A stretch of 34,883 bases of DNA. Source: Pricia sp. (GTDB lineage Bacteria > Bacteroidota > Bacteroidia > Flavobacteriales > Flavobacteriaceae). The stretch lies in assembly GCA_024635875.1 (NCBI GenBank), contig JAGXIC010000268.1, positions 1-34,883 on the forward strand. Direction: 5' to 3'. Within the stretch, counting starts at the first letter, position 1; every line of letters starts with the position of its first letter. Below, in pieces: positions 7,802-16,053 of this stretch. Under the pieces are notes generated by a model. It was not told the origin of the DNA. It worked only from the letters and a program-made list of their open reading frames with translations, and searched no databases. A program made the translations under genes and the position numbers.

Positions 7802-10063
7802 TTATCTGATAACGGTTATGGTACCTTGTTTCAAGGTCTCGGTGGCGTTCTTGATGACATAATAGAACACCATGTTCTGTTTGGCGAATGCCGTTGACGA
7901 CTCGGGCCAGTTGTTCTGATAATTCGTGGCGTTCATCACCTCAACACCTTTGGCATTGTAGATAATGACGCGCACATCGGATTTACCGGAATAGGAATTC
8001 GGAACGACCCATTGGTCGTTAGACCCATCGCCGTTTGGCGTAATCACGTTGGGTATATTGAACAGGTCGAGATAGCTAACTTTAATCGATTTGCTGATTT
8101 CGCAATTATCGACATTGGCGATCAACAAATAGCTGCCTTCCTCTGTAAAGGTGATGGACGCCCCTGTTGCAATTTCCACAGTATTGGCATCTAACCATCG
8201 GTAGGCGGTTCCCCCGCTGGCAGTAACGGTTTTCGAACTTCCTTCCGGGAAAATAACGTCGCCTTCGACATTCAGGGTAATCAGGTCTGGATCTAACGGG
8301 GAGATTGTGATTTCGTTGGAAGTAAGTGGGCAAATACCCTTCTGAATGACCAAGCGATAGGTGCCCGGTAGTGTCACCGTCAAAGCGCTCTCGGTAGTAC
8401 TGACGGAAGCACCATCGCGTTCCCAAGCGTAGCTTTCTCCTGTCAAATCGGTATCCGTATTTAAGGTAATAGTATCCGAAGCGCTACAATACACGGTACT
8501 TGTGCTCGTAATCGTAGTCGACGCACTGCTTCCAAGTTGAACGGGAAGCGTGTTCGAGGTAGCGTTAAAGCTTCCCGAAACGCCTTCTATGGTGTAGTTT
8601 CCGTTTTCGTTGTTCGAGGTCAAACTGATACTTTGTGCGTTTTCCCCGGATACACTGGTGCCGTCCTTCTTCCATTGATAGGCAAAGTTCGTGGTTACAT
8701 CCGCGGTCACATCAATTTCACTGTTGCCGGATAGTTCCGCATAAATTTTATCGACTTCCAAAACGATGCTCGAACTGTTACAGGATTCATAAGCTGTGGC
8801 ATAATCAATTTCGAATCGGAAAGCACTTGGGCTAACTACCTCGGTCGTTTCCGAAATTAGGGACGAACTACAGGAACCGCTGGACGTTACCACCACATAA
8901 TAGGTGCCTGCTTGAGAGACCGTAAGGGAATTACTGTCGGAGGACGGAATGGCCGTACTGTTCCTATACCATTGGTAGGTCGGTGCATTGGCATCAGTTG
9001 TAATCGATAAGGTCTCGCTGTCCGATGGCAGAACCACTACGTTGGCGGCGTTATCCCTTGTTACGTTGAATTCGCCCGCATTAGTTATGGTAACGGCTGC
9101 CGAACGTTCGGTACAAATTCCTGTACCTGAGATTTCGACTAGATAGTCCCCATCGAAATTTGCTGTAGATCCGTTAACCGTATATGTTGTGGCAACGGCT
9201 CCTGAAATGGCCGTGCCGTTTTTATACCATTGATAGGCCCAGCCAGAACCGGTCGTGTCGATACTAAGGGCTTCCGATTGGCCCAAACACAATCCTGTTT
9301 TAGAGGGAGCATTAATAGCGATGCCTTGTCCCGATGCGTTCAGGGTAACTTCTGTGGCATTCGAGTCTGTGGTTCCACTACCGGAACATTCGCCGTAGTC
9401 AATTTGTACCGTATAGTATCCATCTTGGGTGGCCTCTATAAAATGGGTCTTGGGCGGGAGTAACGACCCGCTTCGGTACCAATTGTACTGATAGGTCTCT
9501 GGGGCGGATAGATTGTGGACTTCCAATCGAACGCTGTTGGTGTTGCTACAGATATTGCCAACAATTTGACCGTCACCATTTTTACTGATGGCCAGGGCCG
9601 AAGTGTGATCCATATAATAGAAGCTGTACGATGCCGTCGTGGCTGCGCCGATGCTTGCAGGACTGGTACTTCGGACCCGGAGTTCATAGGCGGCGCCACG
9701 GGTATCCGTAGGTATTGAAAATTCGAACCCCGTAGTCTTTACGGTGTTATTGTCCGATTCGCGGGCCAATTCGACGGGGTTGCTAAAACTTCCGGTGGCA
9801 TCCGACAGTTCCAATATCCATTCGTTGTCGGTGTTGGGGGTTCCGGCATACACGACGTTGGCGAAGTACTGATTGAAATTTCCGTTGGCACCTGCACAAA
9901 CCTTGTCCCATGCGTTTTTACACGGGGGATCGGAACATAGGTTATTGTTGTCGGCAGGTTCGGGCGCTAGAATCGTCAAGCTCTGCGCTGATAGTTGAGC
10001 GGCCCCGAAGAGCATAAAAGCCATGAATAGTTGGGGTACGGAATAAAGTAGTTTTTCTGTCAT
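7802..10063 (-). CDS. T9SS type B sorting-domain (gliding motility-associated CHU_C) protein with Ig-like repeats
   Basis: 753-aa ORF with signal peptide. Repeated YQWYK(R)NG/S...YTV/YYVVV Ig-like units. C-terminus NIPNVITPNGDGSNDQWVVPNSYSGKSDVRVIIYNAKGVEVMNATNYQNNWPESS...VFYYVIKNATETLKQGTITVIR is the characteristic CHU_C domain. Confidence 0.92.
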   Translation of the reverse strand: MTEKLLYSVPQLFMAFMLFGAAQLSAQSLTILAPEPADNNNLCSDPPCKNAWDKVCAGANGNFNQYFANVVYAGTPNTDNEWILELSDATGSFSNPVELARESDNNTVKTTGFEFSIPTDTRGAAYELRVRSTSPASIGAATTASYSFYYMDHTSALAISKNGDGQIVGNICSNTNSVRLEVHNLSAPETYQYNWYRSGSLLPPKTHFIEATQDGYYTVQIDYGECSGSGTTDSNATEVTLNASGQGIAINAPSKTGLCLGQSEALSIDTTGSGWAYQWYKNGTAISGAVATTYTVNGSTANFDGDYLVEISGTGICTERSAAVTITNAGEFNVTRDNAANVVVLPSDSETLSITTDANAPTYQWYRNSTAIPSSDSNSLTVSQAGTYYVVVTSSGSCSSSLISETTEVVSPSAFRFEIDYATAYESCNSSSIVLEVDKIYAELSGNSEIDVTADVTTNFAYQWKKDGTSVSGENAQSISLTSNNENGNYTIEGVSGSFNATSNTLPVQLGSSASTTITSTSTVYCSASDTITLNTDTDLTGESYAWERDGASVSTTESALTVTLPGTYRLVIQKGICPLTSNEITISPLDPDLITLNVEGDVIFPEGSSKTVTASGGTAYRWLDANTVEIATGASITFTEEGSYLLIANVDNCEISKSIKVSYLDLFNIPNVITPNGDGSNDQWVVPNSYSGKSDVRVIIYNAKGVEVMNATNYQNNWPESSTAFAKQNMVFYYVIKNATETLKQGTITVIR

Positions 10064-10256
10064 AAGTAGGCGTAGTTTTTGGGTTACTACAAGTTTTTCC
10101 TGATTTGGGATCGGGATAAAATACTATACATCAACAAATATGGTGCATATAGTACGCGTGGGAAATTTAATGTTGTGGCATGGGATAAAAGTGTTGTGAA
10201 ACAGGAATATTTGTATGAATGGGATAGGTAAATAAGTGAGATTATCCCATTTTCCG

Positions 10257-10264
10257 TACCTTTG
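10257..10264 (+). promoter_or_regulatory. Bacteroidota -7 box candidate (TACCTTTG) upstream of glnS
   Basis: Exact TAnnTTTG match 20 nt before the glnS ATG at 10285; no convincing -33 TTTG seen at the expected spacing. Confidence 0.5.
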
Positions 10265-10284
10265 GGCGTTTTAAAAGTTATGCT

Positions 10285-11967
10285 ATGAGCGAAGTTGGTG
10301 AATCATTGAATTTTATCGAACATATCGTTGAGGAAGACCTAGAAAATGGATATTCCCCTTCCGACTTGCGTTTTCGTTTTCCGCCAGAACCCAATGGCTA
10401 TCTTCACATTGGGCATGCCAGTTCCATTTGTCTCAATTTCGGACTGGGGTTGCGGTATAATGCGCCGGTCAATCTGCGCTTTGACGATACGAATCCCATC
10501 AAGGAAGAACAGGCATATGTAGATGCTATCAAGAAGGATGTGGAATGGTTGGGATATAATTGGGATACCGAACGGTATGCTTCTGATTATTTTCAACAGC
10601 TTTACGACTGGGCGGTGATGTTGATCAAAGAGGGCAAGGCGTATGTAGATAGTCAATCCTCCGAACAAATGGCGGCTCAAAAAGGGACACCGTACGAGCC
10701 CGGAAGAAATAGTCCAAATCGAAATCGTTCCGTTGCCGAAAATTTGGAGTTGTTTAAAGGGATGAAAGATGGAAATTTTGAGGAAGGTTCCCATGTACTT
10801 CGTGCCAAAATCGACATGACCGCGCAGAACATGTTGATGCGCGACCCGATAATGTACCGAGTGTTACATAAAGCGCATCACCGCACCAATACCGATTGGT
10901 GTATTTACCCCATGTACGACTGGACACATGGGGAGAGCGATTATATCGAACAGGTCTCCCATTCCCTATGTACTTTAGAATTTGCTATGCACCGAGAGCT
11001 TTACGATTGGTTTTTAGACCAAGTGGTAGATTCCAAAAAATTGCGCCCTAAACAGCGGGAATTTGCCAGAAGAAACCTAAGCCATACCGTGGTGAGCAAA
11101 CGCAAATTGTTACAGTTGGTCGAGCAACATGTGGTCGATGGATGGGACGACCCGAGAATGCCCACGATATCTGGATTAAGGAGAAGGGGCTATACACCGG
11201 AAGCCATCCGGAATTTCGTAGATACCATCGGTATTGCTAAACGTGAAAATCTTATCGATGTATCCCTTTTAGAATTCCATGCCCGAGAGCATTTGAACAA
11301 AATAGCGCTAAGGGTTATGGGCGTTCTTGATCCGGTCAAGGTAGTTATTACCAACTATCCCGAGGGAGAGGAAGAATGGCTGGAGACCGAGAATAACCCG
11401 GAGGATGAATCCGCAGGCACCCGACAAATTCCTTTTTCCAGGGAAATATTTATCGAAAGAGCCGATTTCAAAGAGGAGGCGAACCGCAAGTTTTTCCGAC
11501 TTAAATTAGGTGGAGAGGTTCGGTTAAAATCCGCCTACATCATTAAAGCAGAGGGGTGTACTAAGGATGCCGACGGGAATATTGTTGAAATTCAATGCGT
11601 TTACGATTTGAAAAGTAAAAGTGGCAGCGGAACCGAGGAAAGTATGCGGAAGGTAAAGGGCACGTTACACTGGGTTTCCATAAAACACGCCATAAAAGCC
11701 GAGGTGAGACTATATGATCGCTTATTTTCCGATGAAAGTCCGGATACGCATAAGGATAAAGATTTTATGGATTTCATCAATCCTGAAGCTCTAGAGGTGA
11801 TTACGGGTTATCTTGAACCTAGTCTTGTATCCGCAAAAATTGGAGATCGTGTCCAATTTCAACGCTTGGGATATTTTTGCGTTGATCCGGACTCATCCCA
11901 AGAAAATCTGGTGTTCAATCGCACGGTTGGGCTACGGGACACTTGGGCGAAAATTCAAGACCAATAA
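10285..11967 (+). CDS. glnS: Glutaminyl-tRNA synthetase
   Basis: 560-aa ORF with class I HIGH motif (FPPEPNGYLHIGHASSICLNFG), KMSKS-like VVSKRKL, and GlnRS C-terminal beta-barrel sequence. Confidence 0.97.
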   Translation: MSEVGESLNFIEHIVEEDLENGYSPSDLRFRFPPEPNGYLHIGHASSICLNFGLGLRYNAPVNLRFDDTNPIKEEQAYVDAIKKDVEWLGYNWDTERYASDYFQQLYDWAVMLIKEGKAYVDSQSSEQMAAQKGTPYEPGRNSPNRNRSVAENLELFKGMKDGNFEEGSHVLRAKIDMTAQNMLMRDPIMYRVLHKAHHRTNTDWCIYPMYDWTHGESDYIEQVSHSLCTLEFAMHRELYDWFLDQVVDSKKLRPKQREFARRNLSHTVVSKRKLLQLVEQHVVDGWDDPRMPTISGLRRRGYTPEAIRNFVDTIGIAKRENLIDVSLLEFHAREHLNKIALRVMGVLDPVKVVITNYPEGEEEWLETENNPEDESAGTRQIPFSREIFIERADFKEEANRKFFRLKLGGEVRLKSAYIIKAEGCTKDADGNIVEIQCVYDLKSKSGSGTEESMRKVKGTLHWVSIKHAIKAEVRLYDRLFSDESPDTHKDKDFMDFINPEALEVITGYLEPSLVSAKIGDRVQFQRLGYFCVDPDSSQENLVFNRTVGLRDTWAKIQDQ

Positions 11968-12030
11968 AAATTATCTATGCAAATAGAATCGGCCATAGCG
12001 TACCCGTATCATTAATCGTCGTTTTTAATT

Positions 12031-12050
12031 AAAGCTAAGAAGCTTTTTTT
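12031..12050 (+). terminator. Short intrinsic terminator downstream of glnS
   Basis: aaagct-aaga-agcttt followed by tttt; 6-bp stem and T-tract. Confidence 0.5.
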
Positions 12051-12268
12051 AAAATATATATCTTGGTTCGTTGTGAATGTCTTTCGTTGAGGAAATCGTT
12101 TCTATGGGGGCATAATCATTGAGAAACCGTTGTAAAGTCAATTTTTAGTCGGATTGGGGCAATAGCGCAAGGTATTTTCTAGTATATTGCATATTCTTGT
12201 TTGTTGGTGTATTTAAAGTTGACCGCGCTCAAGATTTAACAACAACTTTAACAACTGAATAGATAAAA

Positions 12269-12607
12269 TTGAATATTATGTCAAAAGACAGTGGAAGTAT
12301 AATGCTAGCCTTATTGACCGGAGCCGCAATTGGAGCCGGAGTGGGAATTTTGTATGCCCCGGACAAGGGAGACAAAACCCGACAGAAAATTAGTAAACAG
12401 GCTAAGAAAACAAGTGATGATATTGTAAGCCGAATCACGCAGGCTAAAGATGAACTAACCAAGACGGCGGAGGCCAAGAAGCTCGATTTTGAAGCCAAAT
12501 TGGATAAAACCATCTCGAATATGAGTTATAAGGCGGATGACATTATCTTAGGTCTTGAAAAGAAATTGGAAGACTTAAGGAAGAAAAATGCCCAACTCCA
12601 GAAATAA
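12269..12607 (+). CDS. YtxH domain-containing protein; start likely at the internal ATG at 12278
   Basis: IMLALLTGAAIGAGVGILYAPDKGDKTRQKISKQAKKTSDDI matches the YtxH-family N-terminal glycine-rich membrane segment; Lys/Glu-rich helical tail. Confidence 0.85.
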   Translation: MNIMSKDSGSIMLALLTGAAIGAGVGILYAPDKGDKTRQKISKQAKKTSDDIVSRITQAKDELTKTAEAKKLDFEAKLDKTISNMSYKADDIILGLEKKLEDLRKKNAQLQK

Positions 12608-12610
12608 TGT

Positions 12611-12961
12611 ATGGCATTTGAAGAAGTAAAGGAAAATTTTTCCGAGGCTGAAGCCACGGCACGATCATATATTAAATCTAGCAGGGAATTTTATAAGCTT
12701 AAAGGCTTTAAAGTTCTTATGAAGGGGCTGATGGTATTCGTCAAAATCGCCTCAGTAGGTATAATGTTGATGATGGCCTTGTTGTTTTTTTCAATCAGCG
12801 CTGCGTTCTGGATAGGCACCGAGCTGGAAAAAACATCCTACGGATTTCTAATAGTTGGAGGTTTTTATCTATTTATAGGTTTGCTAATCTATATTTTTAG
12901 ACACTCCCTTCGAAAGCCGCTTTTAAAAAAGTTTTCCGAATTCTATTTTGACGAGATATGA
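12611..12961 (+). CDS. Phage holin family/superfamily III-like small membrane protein (two predicted TM segments)
   Basis: 116-aa ORF directly after the YtxH gene. Hydrophobic stretches VKIASVGIMLMMALLFFSISAAFWIG and YGFLIVGGFYLFIGLLIYIF. Confidence 0.65.
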   Translation: MAFEEVKENFSEAEATARSYIKSSREFYKLKGFKVLMKGLMVFVKIASVGIMLMMALLFFSISAAFWIGTELEKTSYGFLIVGGFYLFIGLLIYIFRHSLRKPLLKKFSEFYFDEI

Positions 12962-13176
12962 TACCCAAAAAATATACATCGTTCAAGGAAATCGATAACG
13001 ACCTTAAAATCCTCAAGCTTCAGCGCGAAATTGACTTGGAGAATTTGAAAATGAACTTCAATCAGACCAAGCACAGCTTACAGCCCTCAAGTCTTCTCGG
13101 GGGTTTTGGTGGATTAGTTAAAAGCTTTTTGGTATCTCTTTTTGCCAGAAAGGTTTTGAAGAAATTTAGCAAATAA
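12958..13176 (+). CDS. Small conserved protein, DUF6327-like
   Basis: 72-aa ORF MIPKKYTSFKEIDNDLKILKLQREIDLENLK...LLGGFGGLVKSFLVSLFARKVLKKF, overlapping the upstream stop by 4 nt. Family name assigned from memory. Confidence 0.65.
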   Translation: MIPKKYTSFKEIDNDLKILKLQREIDLENLKMNFNQTKHSLQPSSLLGGFGGLVKSFLVSLFARKVLKKFSK

Positions 13177-13200
13177 AAATCCTTAAATTCTCAATTATAA

Positions 13201-13232
13201 AGCCCGATAAACGTAAGTCTATCGGGTTTTTT
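13201..13232 (+). terminator. Intrinsic terminator after the YtxH/holin/DUF6327-like operon
   Basis: cccgata (13203-13209) / tatcggg (13220-13226) stem followed by tttttt. Confidence 0.8.
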
Positions 13233-13305
13233 GCATTTACACGAACCCATAAACAGGCAGTTTGGCGCCGAAACCCGGCCTGTTGTTCTCCTGTTCGTTT
13301 TGTTG

Positions 13306-14241
13306 CTATTTCTTTCCTCCCAGGTTCGGCGGATTCTTCTTTTTCATCTCCTCCCCGATCATGTTACTTGCAGTAAAGGACGCTACCATATTGTTCAGCA
13401 TATCACTCCCCGCTTGAGGAGAATTGGGTAATAATATGAGGTTGGTGTTGGTCGCTTCGCCTATAGATTGCAACGTGTCATAATGTTGGGTCACTACTAT
13501 GAGCGCCGAGGCTTCCTGAGAATTGATGCCGACCTTATTCAGCACTTCTACCGATTCTTCAAGCCCCCTGGCGATTTCACGACGTTGATCAGCAATACCC
13601 TGTCCTTGTAAACGCTTGCTCTCCGCTTCGGCCTTTGCCTTTTCTACGATTAGGATACGTGCGGCATCCCCTTCGAACTGGGCGGCAATTTTTTCGCGCT
13701 CCGAAGCGTTGATACGGTTCATGGCTTCCTTGACTTGTGCATCTGGGTCAATATCGGTCACCAAGGTTTTTATGATATCAAAACCATAGTCGAACATGGC
13801 CTCTTGTAACTCCGTCTTAACGGCAATGGCGATATCGTCTTTCTTTACGAACACGTCATCTAGTTTCATTTTGGGCACCTCTGCGCGCACAACGTCGAAT
13901 ACGTACGAGGTTATCTGCTCATGTGGATATTCCAGCTTGTAAAAGGCCTCGTAGACCTTATCCTTAAGCACAACATACTGGACCGAAATTTTTAGCTTGA
14001 CGAAAACATCGTCAAGGGTCTTGGTCTCGACAATCACATCCAATTGCTGGATTTTAAGGCTCAAACGCCCCGCAATACGGTCTACGATGGGAATTTTCAT
14101 ATGTAAACCGGAGCCGCGAATACTATGAAATTTGCCAAATCGCTCAATGGCAACGGCAGTTTGCTGCTTGACAATAAAGAAGGAAGAAAAGAGGATAACT
14201 ACCGCAATAAAGATTATTGGGATAAGAAGAAAACTGCCCAT
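13306..14241 (-). CDS. SPFH/Band 7 (stomatin/prohibitin-like) membrane protein
   Basis: 311-aa ORF: N-terminal TM then FIVKQQTAVAIERFGKFHSIRGSGLHMKIPIVDRIAGRLSLKIQQLDV..., REKIAAQFEGDAARILIVEKAKAEAESKRLQGQGIADQRREIARGL. Confidence 0.92.
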   Translation of the reverse strand: MGSFLLIPIIFIAVVILFSSFFIVKQQTAVAIERFGKFHSIRGSGLHMKIPIVDRIAGRLSLKIQQLDVIVETKTLDDVFVKLKISVQYVVLKDKVYEAFYKLEYPHEQITSYVFDVVRAEVPKMKLDDVFVKKDDIAIAVKTELQEAMFDYGFDIIKTLVTDIDPDAQVKEAMNRINASEREKIAAQFEGDAARILIVEKAKAEAESKRLQGQGIADQRREIARGLEESVEVLNKVGINSQEASALIVVTQHYDTLQSIGEATNTNLILLPNSPQAGSDMLNNMVASFTASNMIGEEMKKKNPPNLGGKK

Positions 14242-14393
14242 GATGTATTTGGTTTTAGTTAGAGTTAATGAAGATACTTAGACTTTATTAGATTAGTAGC
14301 GTTTTTAGAAAGTTTGTTACAAGGCCATGCACCTGCGGTGTAAATTCCAAAAAGCCAAATTTCAAAAAAATTTGTGGGTACGCTAGTAGGATA

Positions 14394-15932
14394 TTATCCG
14401 ATTGAAGCAACAGCCCTGTTGATTCGTCCAATACTCTCCGCCTTTCCGATCAGCCCCATAATATCGAACAGATGAGGCCCCTTCATATCCCCGACAAGGA
14501 CCAAACGCAGCGGAGGCATCACTTTCCCGAAGGAAAGCTCCTGGTCCGTAATCCATTGTTTTGTTTGGGTTTCCAAATTTTCGGACGAAAAATCTTCTAT
14601 AGTTTCCAAGAACGATACCAATTGGTTTAGCACATCCGGAGTGCCTTCTTTCCATTGCTTTTTGACCGCTTTTTCATTGTAAGACTTCGGAGCAACATAA
14701 AAATAATCAGAAAGCTCCCAAAAATCGGAGACGAAGTTTGCCCGTTCTTTAATTAGGGAAACTACTTTCTGAACCTTGTCAGGTTGAGTACCTGTCTGAA
14801 TGTCAGTGTTGGACAGGCGGTCGAGACCTAAATAAACATGCTCTTTGAGAATCGGCATAAACAAAGACGTTAATTCTTCATCGGGCTGATTCTGCAAGTA
14901 CTGATGATTGTACCAAACGGTCTTATCGGGGTCAAAACGTGCCCCGGATTTGTTTACGCGGTCTAGGCTAAAAGCTTCAACGAGCTCATCCAACCTGAAT
15001 AGCTCTTGTTCCGTACCTGGGTTCCAGCCTAGAAGCGCCAAAAAATTGATTACGGCCTCCGGAAAATAGCCCGCTTCGCGATACCCGGCAGCTGTATTCC
15101 ATTCTAAAGGGAATATTGGAAATCCACCTTTTTCCCCATCTCTTTTGCTCAATTTACCGTTTCCGGTCGGTTTGAGTATCAAGGGCAGATGTGCGAATTC
15201 AGGGGCATCCCATCCAAAGGCATCGTACAGTTGCTGATGAAGGGCTAAAGAAGGTAGCCACTCCTCGCCACGAATGACGTGGCTGATTTCCATTAAGTGG
15301 TCGTCCACAATATTGGCCAGATGGTAGGTGGGCATCCCGTCGCTCTTAAAAAGTACCTTATCATCCAAGGTGTTGGAATCGATTTCGATAGCCCCTCGGA
15401 TGGTGTCCTTTAAATGCAAAGTTTCGTCGGGGGGCGTTAAAAAGCGGATGACATAATCGACTCCGTCATCCAAGCGCTTTTTTACCTCTTCGGGCAGTAA
15501 CGATAGGGAATTATCCAACTTTAATCGATTGTGCCAGTTATATATAAAGGTCTTTCCCTTGGCCTCGTGGTCTTTACGGTGCTGGTCAAGCTTTTCGGAG
15601 GTATCGAAAGCGTAGTAGGCTTTTCCCTTGTCGACAAGTTCTTGCGCGTATTTCTCGTAGAGGTGCTTACGTTCGCTCTGGCGATACGGACCATACCCCC
15701 CGTTTTTTCCTGGGCCTTCGTCATAAGGAATGCCACACCAGTCCAATGCATCGATAATATACTGTTCGGCACCTTCGACATATCGATTTTGATCGGTATC
15801 CTCAACCCGTAGTATGAATACGCCCTTGTGTTTTTTGGCATATAGATAATTGAACAATGCAGTGCGAACACCGCCGATGTGTAGGGGTCCGGTTGGGCTA
15901 GGCGCAAAACGGACGCGGACTTTTTCTTTCAT
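14394..15932 (-). CDS. gltX: Glutamyl-tRNA synthetase
   Basis: 512-aa ORF: RVRFAPSPTGPLHIGGVRTALFNYLYAKKHKGVFILRVEDTDQNR, KLSKRDGEKGGFPI. Confidence 0.97.
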   Translation of the reverse strand: MKEKVRVRFAPSPTGPLHIGGVRTALFNYLYAKKHKGVFILRVEDTDQNRYVEGAEQYIIDALDWCGIPYDEGPGKNGGYGPYRQSERKHLYEKYAQELVDKGKAYYAFDTSEKLDQHRKDHEAKGKTFIYNWHNRLKLDNSLSLLPEEVKKRLDDGVDYVIRFLTPPDETLHLKDTIRGAIEIDSNTLDDKVLFKSDGMPTYHLANIVDDHLMEISHVIRGEEWLPSLALHQQLYDAFGWDAPEFAHLPLILKPTGNGKLSKRDGEKGGFPIFPLEWNTAAGYREAGYFPEAVINFLALLGWNPGTEQELFRLDELVEAFSLDRVNKSGARFDPDKTVWYNHQYLQNQPDEELTSLFMPILKEHVYLGLDRLSNTDIQTGTQPDKVQKVVSLIKERANFVSDFWELSDYFYVAPKSYNEKAVKKQWKEGTPDVLNQLVSFLETIEDFSSENLETQTKQWITDQELSFGKVMPPLRLVLVGDMKGPHLFDIMGLIGKAESIGRINRAVASIG

Positions 15933-15936
15933 AGGA

Positions 15937-15944
15937 CAAAGATA
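15937..15944 (-). promoter_or_regulatory. Bacteroidota -7 box candidate (TATCTTTG on minus strand) immediately upstream of gltX ATG
   Basis: caaagata on plus = TATCTTTG on minus, ending 4 nt before the gltX start codon. Confidence 0.55.
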
Positions 15945-16039
15945 ACAAATGCGCTTAGCCCCTTTGTCCAGAAAACGGGAATTTCTTACAGAACATCCAA
16001 TGACAGTTGCCCATGTGGGAGCTTAGGGGCTTTTTTACG

Positions 16040-16047
16040 TATCTTTG
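16040..16047 (+). promoter_or_regulatory. Bacteroidota -7 box candidate (TATCTTTG) immediately upstream of the DUF4175 gene
   Basis: TATCTTTG ends 6 nt before ATG 16054 (MASYKTILWKLNQF). Confidence 0.55.
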
Positions 16048-16053
16048 CGGTCT

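Noticed and set aside
16045-16053. Upstream start (MRSM) for the DUF4175 gene
   Set aside because: It is a TTG inside the TATCTTTG box; ATG 16054 gives a natural N-terminus.
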